Assembly (NCBI GenBank): GCA_027316975.1 | Contig: DAHVFL010000013.1 | Coordinates: 1-22,242, forward strand | Direction of reading: 5' to 3' | DNA: 22,242 bases | From: Chloroflexota bacterium | GTDB lineage: Bacteria; Chloroflexota; Ktedonobacteria; Ktedonobacterales; Ktedonobacteraceae | Shown: positions 15,736 to 22,242 of the stretch, piece by piece | Position numbering within the stretch: the stretch's first letter is position 1 | Layout: every line of letters starts with the position of its first letter | Position numbers and translations under genes: made by a program | The notes under the pieces: model-generated | Databases searched by the model: none | Told to the model about the DNA's origin: nothing | The model's input: only the letters and a program-made list of their open reading frames with translations

Positions 15736-16685
15736 TCGACCCTATATTGGCCGATCTTCAAGCAAGCGTACAAGATAGATTGGCATTTAACAGCCTGGCT
15801 GATTATGTGACTCTCTGTAGTTCTTTTTTGGCGTTGCTTGAGAGAACCCGGCCAACACGTATTGTTTCGCCAACTCATCCCAATTACATATTTTATCAGT
15901 ATGACGAAACGCATAGTCATCGTATTACTCGACCGCTCAATACTCATCTTTTTATCGAAAATGAACAAAGCTTTCTTGCTGAATTTGAGAGGTGCGCCGG
16001 TTTTCTCGATGATCTGAAGATTTATCAGGAACATATCCTTGATAGACCCGATGGCAAGCAATTCATGCAATCAAACACAATAAATAAGATTGTCTATACT
16101 ATGCAGCAGTCCATCGGCAGCATTGGTGATTCTTTTCAAAATCCTAATCAATCGCGGAAACGTATTGGGCAACTTTTCGAGCATTTAATTCGACTTATCA
16201 TCCAGCGCGTTGGTTTTGAATGCCAATCACGTACTATTAACATTCCCATACCTGATTATGCAGGCTATCACATGTCCTATGAACTGGATGTTGTCTTTTC
16301 TCGTAACAAAGCTATTCTGATGAGTGAGACTGAATATATTCACTCGTCTGAAATTGTCGGCTCAGTAAAGACCACAAGCAAAGATCGGTTGGACAAAATC
16401 TTTATCGATAAGTACCTGTTAAACAAACTTCTCGGAAGAAATATACCGGTGGTGGCAATATTCCTGCATGATGTTCAGCGAGCGCAAAGGGGTAACAGCA
16501 TTTTTGGCATCAACTCGACTTTCAAAAGTAATCATTTTCTAGGTTATACGGTTGCCTTGAACAAACTGGACGGTATTTATTACGTTGATCCCAGGCCAGA
16601 GATGTTAGTAAATGAACGTTTACGCGAGCAAATAGCTGACTTTCAGCAGTTTCTGGTGAGAGATATGTGGGTGATGTCCGAATAG
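15732..16685 (+). CDS. Candidate type II restriction endonuclease
   Basis: 317-aa protein. I do not recognise a named family, but the position (4-bp overlap with a beta-class methyltransferase) and motifs fit a type II endonuclease. RIGQLFEHLIRLII (144-157) supplies a helix with Glu150 before the core. YELDVVFS gives Asp186, and GSVKTTSKDR gives Lys213 with Ser in the usual Glu position, an SxK variant of the PD-(D/E)xK motif; Glu207 nearby could stand in. KTTSKDR plus the following DKIFIDKYLL is a pattern seen in several restriction enzymes as I remember them. The recognition site cannot be read from sequence. It is AT-richer than the neighbouring housekeeping genes. Confidence 0.72.
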   Translation: MIDPILADLQASVQDRLAFNSLADYVTLCSSFLALLERTRPTRIVSPTHPNYIFYQYDETHSHRITRPLNTHLFIENEQSFLAEFERCAGFLDDLKIYQEHILDRPDGKQFMQSNTINKIVYTMQQSIGSIGDSFQNPNQSRKRIGQLFEHLIRLIIQRVGFECQSRTINIPIPDYAGYHMSYELDVVFSRNKAILMSETEYIHSSEIVGSVKTTSKDRLDKIFIDKYLLNKLLGRNIPVVAIFLHDVQRAQRGNSIFGINSTFKSNHFLGYTVALNKLDGIYYVDPRPEMLVNERLREQIADFQQFLVRDMWVMSE

Positions 16686-16748
16686 GCGCAATAAGCGGAA
16701 CAAAATCCTTCCTTGCTAGCGTCTACAATAGTAGATGACCCTTCCTTG

Positions 16749-16782
16749 AATAGATGCTCTTCAATAATAGATGCTCTTCAAT
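16749..16782. repeat. Perfect 17-bp tandem duplication before the PBP promoter
   Basis: AATAGATGCTCTTCAAT occurs at 16749-16765 and again directly at 16766-16782. A partial relative (AATAGTAGATG) lies just upstream near 16727. The second copy ends at the -35 box of the promoter described next, so the pair could be a double operator or a recent slippage event. Confidence 0.8.
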
Positions 16783-16810
16783 TGAATTACCAGAGCATTT
16801 GTGTTATGTT
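16782..16810 (+). promoter_or_regulatory. Candidate promoter of the class A PBP gene
   Basis: TTGAAT (16782-16787), 17-nt spacer, TATGTT (16805-16810), 25 bp before the PBP start codon. Both boxes match consensus at four of six bases and the spacing is ideal. Confidence 0.5.
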
Positions 16811-16834
16811 TAGAAAAACAGCAAGGATGCGAGC

Positions 16835-19555
16835 ATGTCAGCAGAGCATGGAGAGACCGGCGAGATATCCGGCGGGGAAGAGATTGTTTCTCCTCAGAGG
16901 ATAGAGCCGACTATGGAAGCGTTGCAACCGCGTCGTATTGCTGCTCGTCGAGAGAGGCAGCCCGATCCACATACGCCGTTACCGATGCTGCTGCCCGCTG
17001 TCCCTATGTCGATGCCCAATCATGCCTCCAATCCGCAGACACCCGAACCAGGGCAGGAACTTCTGCCCATTGCTGCCGCGCCTCATGCGCCTGATCTCCT
17101 GACGCCTTTGCCCGATATAGTGTTGAATGCGCCAGTCATTAACCCGGTGACACCATCCATTTCTGTTATGCCGCCGTTGCTTCCATTGCGGCCAATCATG
17201 GGCCGCCTTCCTATGTCTGCGACCCCTCAAACAGCGACTTTGACTGACCTGCGGCGCAGAAAACATGTGCGCAAAGTGTTTCTGCGGCATCTGTCGCGCA
17301 GGCAGCTACGCGCCGCGAGAGCTAAAGAACGCCAGCTCAGCCGCCGCATGTGGACAACGATCGCCAGTACTGCGCTATCGCTGCTGCTCATTTTTCTCTC
17401 GATAGGCGGCGCTACGGCGTATGTGGCATATAAATTTGTCTCGACGACACAGAAAAACTATGATAAGCAACTGCTGACCATTCGAGACTTGTTGCCGCTC
17501 GACAATTTGAAAATATATGATAGCAAGGGCGTTTTGCTTGACCAGATGGCGGACCAGGGGCTGCAAACAACCGTCACTTTTGACCAGGTCGCTCCCGACT
17601 TACGTAATGCCACCGTTGCTACTGAAGATAAGGAGTTTTGGAGTAATGCAGGCGTTGATCTACCGGGCATTATTCGCGCCTTTTTAACGAATCTCCAGAA
17701 CGGGCGTATCGTCGAGGGCGGCAGTACTATTAGCCAGCAGTTGATCAAAAATCTCATTGTCGGTAATGCTCCCACCATTGTGCGCAAGCTGGAAGAGGTT
17801 GTGCTGGCTCCGCAGCTTAACAGCAACTATACCAAAAAAGATATTCTAGCCATGTACCTGAATTCCATCTACTACGGTCATTTAGCCTATGGCATCGATG
17901 CCGCCGCCACCGTCTACTTTGGTCTGCAAGACCAGCCAGGTCGCTCTGCGGCCTCGCAACTCGATCTTGCGCAGTCGGCCATGCTCGCCGGGCTGCCCAA
18001 CAATCCCACACTTTTTGATCCAGCCGTAAATTTTCAGAGTGCAACCGATCGCTTTAAGAGCGTGCTGGGTTTGATGTATAGCCAGGGATATATCACCAAT
18101 GTGCAACGATACGATGCTATCAATGAAGAACGGAGTCCGCGCTTCTTCAAGATTGGTCTGACGCTGCGGGACCTCGCGCCGCATTTTGACAACTTTGTCC
18201 TCGATCAACTCATGTCGATGTACCGCCTGAAAAATCGCAGCGAGCTGTCGCGCTCAGGCTTACTCGTCTATACTACGCTTGACGTTAATTTGCAGAACAA
18301 AATCCAGAAGATCATGCAGGATCATATCGCTCAATTGCGAGCCGCGCACAATCTGACCAACGCCGCCGAGGTGCTGATTGATTTTCACACGGGCGCGATT
18401 CTTTCGATGCTGGGCAGCGTCAACTATAACGATAGCTCCATTGATGGGCAGGTGAATGTGGCCCTGGCCTATCGCCAACCGGGTTCATCCTTCAAGCCCT
18501 ACGTCTATGTGACAGCGTTCGCGCAGGGAGCGTCGCCAGCGCAGGCCATCGATGATAAACAAACAACCTTCCCTGTGCCGGATTCGATTCCGCCCACCTA
18601 TACTCCGTCGAACTATGACTTGAGATTTCATGGGCACATGACGCTGAGGTGCGCGTTGCAAAATTCGCTCAATGTGCCAGGAGTGCGGGTACTCAACCGT
18701 GTAGGCGTGAGCAACGCTTTGCAAACGGCCCAGACTATGGGTATTGCCAGCTACCAGGGAACACCCGGATTGTCGATGGTTCTGGGTGGCCTGGATATTC
18801 GCCTGCTCGATCACACTTCGGCTATGGGAACGTTTGCCAATGGAGGGGTGCGTAAGCCGTATTTTTCCATTAATAAAGTAGTCATGGGTACCACCGGCAA
18901 AGTTGTCTTGCAGCATCAGCTGGCTCCTGGGATACAGGTTATCAGCCCGCAACTGGCCTATATGATGACCAACGTGTTGAGCGACAATACCGCCCGTATC
19001 CCCGAATTTTTTGATTGCAATTTGCTGCAACTGTACTCAAACTCCCAGCAAGATTGCTTGAACGGCAATCGCGGCCAGGTGCGCCCGGCAGCCGCCAAGA
19101 CGGGTACCACCAACGATTTCAAAGACAACTGGACGGTGGGCTACACCACTGATTTTGTGATGGGTGTGTGGGCGGGCAACAATGATGGCTCCCCTATGAT
19201 CAATGTCTCTGGTATCACAGGCGCGGCCCCTATCTGGCACGAGGCCATGCTGCTGGCGGAACAGGGCCGTCCCATTCGGAATTTCACTAACCCCGGAGGT
19301 TTGCAAACCGCTACTGTGACCTATCCCGACGGTGTGACAAGCACCGACCTGTTCCTCCCCGGCACCGTGCCAACTTTTGCTCCAACCTTGACGCCAGCGC
19401 CACCGGACGGTTCGCCAACGCCAACACCATCTCCAATACCGGGAGGCAATCCACCCGCGAATGAGCCGCTGCCGACACCGTATTGCTCAAGTTTTACTTT
19501 TGCGTTCGCGCCTCCAGGGGATAATGTGCCGTCGCCTGATCCGGGGTGGTGGTAA
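16835..19555 (+). CDS. Class A penicillin-binding protein (transglycosylase/transpeptidase, PBP1a type)
   Basis: 906-aa bifunctional peptidoglycan synthase. A Pro-rich cytoplasmic tail (about 40-125) and a very basic stretch (139-171) precede one membrane anchor (173-200). Glycosyltransferase 51 domain, about 215-410: catalytic Glu264 in ATEDKEFW, EGGSTISQQLIKN (294-306), YTKKDILAMYLNSIYYG. Transpeptidase domain, about 475-805: active Ser551 in SSFK (551-554), SLN (611-613), KTGTT (755-759). It joins lipid II into glycan strands and cross-links the peptides on the outer face of the membrane. The C-terminus is a Pro/Thr/Ser linker ending in an aromatic tail with one Cys (883). ATG at 16835 with AAGGA 9 nt upstream. 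The long N-tail is the unusual part. Confidence 0.95.
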   Translation: MSAEHGETGEISGGEEIVSPQRIEPTMEALQPRRIAARRERQPDPHTPLPMLLPAVPMSMPNHASNPQTPEPGQELLPIAAAPHAPDLLTPLPDIVLNAPVINPVTPSISVMPPLLPLRPIMGRLPMSATPQTATLTDLRRRKHVRKVFLRHLSRRQLRAARAKERQLSRRMWTTIASTALSLLLIFLSIGGATAYVAYKFVSTTQKNYDKQLLTIRDLLPLDNLKIYDSKGVLLDQMADQGLQTTVTFDQVAPDLRNATVATEDKEFWSNAGVDLPGIIRAFLTNLQNGRIVEGGSTISQQLIKNLIVGNAPTIVRKLEEVVLAPQLNSNYTKKDILAMYLNSIYYGHLAYGIDAAATVYFGLQDQPGRSAASQLDLAQSAMLAGLPNNPTLFDPAVNFQSATDRFKSVLGLMYSQGYITNVQRYDAINEERSPRFFKIGLTLRDLAPHFDNFVLDQLMSMYRLKNRSELSRSGLLVYTTLDVNLQNKIQKIMQDHIAQLRAAHNLTNAAEVLIDFHTGAILSMLGSVNYNDSSIDGQVNVALAYRQPGSSFKPYVYVTAFAQGASPAQAIDDKQTTFPVPDSIPPTYTPSNYDLRFHGHMTLRCALQNSLNVPGVRVLNRVGVSNALQTAQTMGIASYQGTPGLSMVLGGLDIRLLDHTSAMGTFANGGVRKPYFSINKVVMGTTGKVVLQHQLAPGIQVISPQLAYMMTNVLSDNTARIPEFFDCNLLQLYSNSQQDCLNGNRGQVRPAAAKTGTTNDFKDNWTVGYTTDFVMGVWAGNNDGSPMINVSGITGAAPIWHEAMLLAEQGRPIRNFTNPGGLQTATVTYPDGVTSTDLFLPGTVPTFAPTLTPAPPDGSPTPTPSPIPGGNPPANEPLPTPYCSSFTFAFAPPGDNVPSPDPGWW

Positions 19556-19582
19556 CAAAATGAGGTCATGTTTCTAAAAGAT

Positions 19583-19604
19583 AGTGCTTTCTACAAAGCA
19601 TTTT
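19583..19604. terminator. Weak hairpin between convergent PBP and methyltransferase genes
   Basis: An 8-bp stem (AGTGCTTT with AAAGCATT, including one G-T pair) has a 4-nt loop and is followed by a short T-rich stretch. Its position 28 bp past the PBP stop suits a terminator, but the stem is weak and AT-rich. Confidence 0.4.
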
Positions 19605-19659
19605 ACTGTCCTGTAGCTTCTAGATTGTTGAAATTAGAAATGTTTGGTATAGTTGCAGG

Positions 19660-20646
19660 TCACTCAGGACGCCAAAAGTCTAAAAGGTATTCAAATGTTG
19701 TTCCCATTGTGATGTAATTACTCGGCCAGCCAAAGATACCGATACCATTTACTATATTTGTACGATCCCAAATAATGGTATTCCGTAACTCATAACCCAC
19801 TGAACGAAGGGCTTCAATAACTGAGACGTGAATAGTTATTCGTTTGTTCTCCCACCACATATCAGGAACATTAATTACGCAATGCCCTTTTTTCTTCAAC
19901 AAAGGCAATAAGTTTGAGAATATATCTGCCATCGCCTTTGAATAGGCATCCAGATCGAGCGTTCCCAGGTCTTCTTCACGTTGGCTATATTGCTCCACTT
20001 TTTTATACTGGTCGTTTTTACGCTCAGCTCCTCGTCGACTTTTGTTAAGACGTTCTCGATTAAGAAGATTTGCATAGGGTGGTGAAGTGACAATACAACT
20101 AATACTTTCTTCTTTCAGGTAATTTGCGATGTTCCTGGCATCATCAATAATGGGAATTTGTTGTGTTTCAGAAAATAAGCTCTCTTGATTCAGCCGTCCC
20201 TTTGCTAAAGCAATATAATCGGGGTGAATATCAAAACCAACAGCATTCCTATTGGCGTCACGCGCTGCAAGAAGGGTTGTGCCACTCCCCATAAATGGGT
20301 CTACTATGAGTTCCCCTTGATGTGAAAAAAGCTCAATACATCGACGAGCAAGAGAAATTGGAAAGACAGCAGGATGCTTTTCTTTATCCCGAATGTCACG
20401 TTTTTCATAGTTAAACTGCTATATGCCTAATTGACATTTTATCCATTCCTTTGCGGTAAGACAATTAATGTGGGAAGGTCCACACTCGCAAGTCCGCCTG
20501 GAATTAATATCTAATTTTTTAGCTTTTGCTTGTAAAATAAACTTGGTCCCGTCTTCATCCATAAATGTTACATCCACATTAGTATCAGCTCCATTTTGAT
20601 CAGTGATGTACACCTCGTCTTCGAGATGCGATTTTTGAATTACCAC
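19660..20646 (-). pseudogene. DNA methyltransferase of the third R-M locus, split by one in-frame TAG
   Basis: From the GTG at 20646 (GGAGG 5 nt upstream) one frame runs to the stop at 19660, broken only by TAG at 20419-20421. The part before it (75 aa) ends LTAKEWIKCQLGI; the part after it continues QFNYEKRDIRDKEKHPAVF, then VDPFMGSGTT (motif I, SAM binding), GFDIHPDYIALAKGRL, and TSPPYANLL (motif IV), ending at FWRPE. In related enzymes, as I recall, a Trp joins these blocks (LGxWQFNYE), so TGG>TAG is the likely change. The intact product would be about 328 aa and methylate cytosine N4 or adenine N6. Downstream of the TAG there is a start only at ATG 20292, inside motif I, so reinitiation would give a defective enzyme. 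It is divergent from the MvaI/BcnI-type endonuclease gene. A sequencing error is possible. Confidence 0.8.
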
Positions 20647-20892
20647 TTTGGCCTCCCTATCAAAGAAATATCTTTATAGATAACGTAGTAAAAATGATCA
20701 TTGGCAAGTATCGATGCCATTTCTAGCGATAAGTCGCTGAAAAGTGGCTTTGCCTTACATAATAGAGTACCAGAAAAACATGTTAGACACAATGTTCAAG
20801 TACAAGCTTGACTTTTGGTACTATGTAAATTAATCTGGGCATACCTTTTAACGGCATTTGCTGTTATTTGGAAATGTTAAATGGAGCGATAG
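20647..20892. promoter_or_regulatory. Divergent control region of the third R-M locus
   Basis: 246-bp AT-rich gap between the interrupted methyltransferase and the endonuclease. Forward: TTGACT (20808-20813), 17 nt, TAATCT (20831-20836), a plausible but weak promoter for the endonuclease. Reverse: TTGCCA (20707-20702) and TATCTA (20682-20677) with a 19-nt spacer, weaker still. AGTACCA (20766-20772) and TGGTACT (20816-20822) form a 7-bp inverted repeat over the forward promoter. No gene is seen here. Confidence 0.4.
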
Positions 20893-21870
20893 ATGAAAGT
20901 ATTTACAAAAGAAAGCCTGATAGTTGAACTGAAGACTATTTGTAATGGGCCATGGGTTCCATCCTGCAGGGCTCCAGGAAATGATGGAGCGGTAGGAAAT
21001 ACTATAGAACAACTGCTTGGTATCGAAGAGAACAATTTGCCTTTGCCAAATGCCGCCGAATGGGAACTGAAGGGGCAAAGAAGGCAAACAAGATCTCTTG
21101 TCACATTATTTCATATGGACCCATCTCCAAAGGCTATGAGCCTTGTAAATAGCTTACTTATTGCCAGGTATGGATGGCCCCTTGAGAATCACCCTGATGA
21201 GCTAAGTTTCAGGCAAACAATTTCAACGACTGCTCCAAGTGATCGTGGATTCCAGGTAATCGTAGATGATAATGAGCGCAAAGTAATGATTTCTTTCAAC
21301 GCTAATGTAGTAGATGTCAGGCATCAAGCCTGGCTACAAACCGTTGAGAATCGGGTTGGATTAACACAGCTAAATCCGCAACCATACTGGGGATTTGATG
21401 ATTTAGAGCACAAAGCCGGTACAAAGCTAGTAAATACATTTTTCATCTTAGCCGACTCAAAAAAGCAGGACAGTGTCGAATATTTTAAGTACAACGGCAT
21501 CTTAATGCTTCAGAAATTTAGCTTTGAAAAATTTTTAGAAGCTCTTCGAATGGGTTTACTTAAAATAGACTTTGATGCGAGGTCAGGATCTGATCGTTCC
21601 GGGCATAATCATGGGACCAAGTTCAGAGTCGCGGCCAATTTGCTTCCAACTTTTTATGAGCATGTAACGCTATTATTTGATGCTCCTCTGGATCGAAGAG
21701 AACGGCTTAAACGGTTGGAAATCAGAGAAAGCTACTCTATCGAAGATATTGAGCAGGCTGCCAGTACAGGCCCTGCGATCGTTGACTTAACTGAATTTAA
21801 GTACAAACAACCAAAGAGGAGGCAACTTAAAGTGGCTGAACAACCAGAGCTAGGGATGGACTCCTGGTAG
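20893..21870 (+). CDS. MvaI/BcnI family type II restriction endonuclease
   Basis: 325-aa protein matching the MvaI/BcnI family, which cut CCWGG or CCSGG-like sites. GNTIEQLLGIEENNLPLPN (35-53) leads into WELKGQR with Glu58-x-Lys60, the catalytic ExK. TLFHMDPSP (71-79) follows. SGHNHGTKFRV (236-246) carries the His residues that contact DNA in this family. Five residues before Glu58, where the prototypes have the metal-binding Asp (D-x4-E-x-K), this protein has Asn53; I cannot tell without an alignment whether this subfamily normally has Asn. Start: ATG at 20893 with GGAG 6 nt upstream. Methyltransferase genes flank it on both sides, and its last 21 bp overlap the tail of the right-hand one. 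The frame is intact. Confidence 0.88.
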   Translation: MKVFTKESLIVELKTICNGPWVPSCRAPGNDGAVGNTIEQLLGIEENNLPLPNAAEWELKGQRRQTRSLVTLFHMDPSPKAMSLVNSLLIARYGWPLENHPDELSFRQTISTTAPSDRGFQVIVDDNERKVMISFNANVVDVRHQAWLQTVENRVGLTQLNPQPYWGFDDLEHKAGTKLVNTFFILADSKKQDSVEYFKYNGILMLQKFSFEKFLEALRMGLLKIDFDARSGSDRSGHNHGTKFRVAANLLPTFYEHVTLLFDAPLDRRERLKRLEIRESYSIEDIEQAASTGPAIVDLTEFKYKQPKRRQLKVAEQPELGMDSW

Positions 21871-22242
21871 TGGTTTCTCCCACACATAGACGCACTTACG
21901 TAACTCCGTGCGCCCATGATTGCCCATTTGCTGGCTGCTGTTCCCCTTGCCTCTGCCCAACGTCCAGATATGTCTTACCTTCATGCCAAAGGACTCAGCC
22001 ATATCAGACAGAATGAGGTCTACAGGTACCTCTTCACCGGCGTAACGGACGTTATCGTTTACCATAGCCACTATCCCCCCCGGTTTTAATAAGCGAGATA
22101 GTTCGTAAATTACGAAGCACATTTCATAAAAGTAGTTGTGTACTAACCGGGCAATATTTTCATTATTTAGTTGCCCGTTCTGCCGGTATATCTCAAGGGC
22201 CGCCAGTACCTCTTGCAATGCCGCCTGATTACTGAATACATC
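21850..22242 (-). CDS. DNA methyltransferase, C-terminal part (5' end outside window)
   Basis: The frame is open to the right edge (DVFSNQAALQEVL... at the border), so the gene starts beyond the window; a TTG at 22218 is internal. The visible 131 residues include ELSRLLKPGGIVAMVNDNVRY, the late strand and helix of an N4/N6 DNA methyltransferase (shown by its span at about 22005-22110), then EEVPVDLILSDMAESFGM, GRGKGNSSQQMG and RTELRKCVYVWEKP, a conserved tail of this enzyme type. The catalytic motif and SAM site are outside. It converges on the MvaI/BcnI-type endonuclease gene with a 21-bp overlap, so it is probably a second methyltransferase of the same R-M system. Two-methyltransferase systems are known for enzymes of this family such as BcnI. 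Confidence 0.8.
   Translation of the reverse strand, partial: DVFSNQAALQEVLAALEIYRQNGQLNNENIARLVHNYFYEMCFVIYELSRLLKPGGIVAMVNDNVRYAGEEVPVDLILSDMAESFGMKVRHIWTLGRGKGNSSQQMGNHGRTELRKCVYVWEKPLPGVHP

Noticed and set aside
15468..16070. 200-aa reverse frame across the methyltransferase/endonuclease junction
   Set aside because: It overlaps two well-supported coupled genes and shows no domain.
20419..20421. Programmed recoding of TAG (pyrrolysine or suppression)
   Set aside because: No pyrrolysine genes or recoding structure are visible in the window; a TGG to TAG mutation or a read error is simpler.

Overview
The window reads as chromosomal DNA of a bacterium with a fairly high-GC core. My best guess is a ktedonobacterium-like member of the Chloroflexota. 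This rests on style only: membrane-anchored kinase-like proteins, PadR and LLM-family genes, an Rpn-type nuclease relic, and several families of GC-rich intergenic palindromes. No rRNA or other taxonomic marker is present, so this is an inference. I found no rRNA, tRNA or CRISPR array.

Layout. (a) 1-4576, core metabolism: the 3' end of a kinase-like membrane protein, a repeat-bearing gap, a reverse-strand isoaspartyl peptidase/asparaginase, a large nested palindrome, then a forward pair of CaiB/BaiF-AMACR-like CoA enzyme and M20 metallopeptidase, coupled through a TTGA overlap. (b) 4640-9063, an AT-richer reverse-strand operon read MerR regulator > large Eco57I-type N6-adenine methyltransferase > PD-(D/E)xK-like nuclease. 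All junctions overlap by 4 nt and a good promoter lies upstream. (c) 9134-13810: a hairpin, a broken Rpn-family nuclease gene, a PLP aminotransferase, a COG2521-like methyltransferase, a PadR regulator, dispersed repeats and an LLM oxidoreductase. (d) 13913-16685: a second restriction-modification (R-M) type operon, MerR/excisionase-type HTH regulator > beta-class DNA methyltransferase > candidate restriction endonuclease. (e) 16749-19555: a class A penicillin-binding protein behind a promoter and a perfect 17-bp tandem repeat. (f) 19660-22242, a third R-M locus: an MvaI/BcnI-family endonuclease flanked by two DNA methyltransferase genes. One is interrupted by a single in-frame TAG and the other runs off the window.

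How it fits together. Three separate R-M or R-M-like loci sit within about 18 kb, with housekeeping genes between them, so this is a defence-rich neighbourhood. Two of the three are headed by a MerR-type DNA-binding protein, not by a classical small C protein. The most interesting points are the MerR-MTase-nuclease operon as a possible undescribed defence unit, and the third locus, where the nuclease gene appears intact while one cognate methyltransferase carries a nonsense codon.
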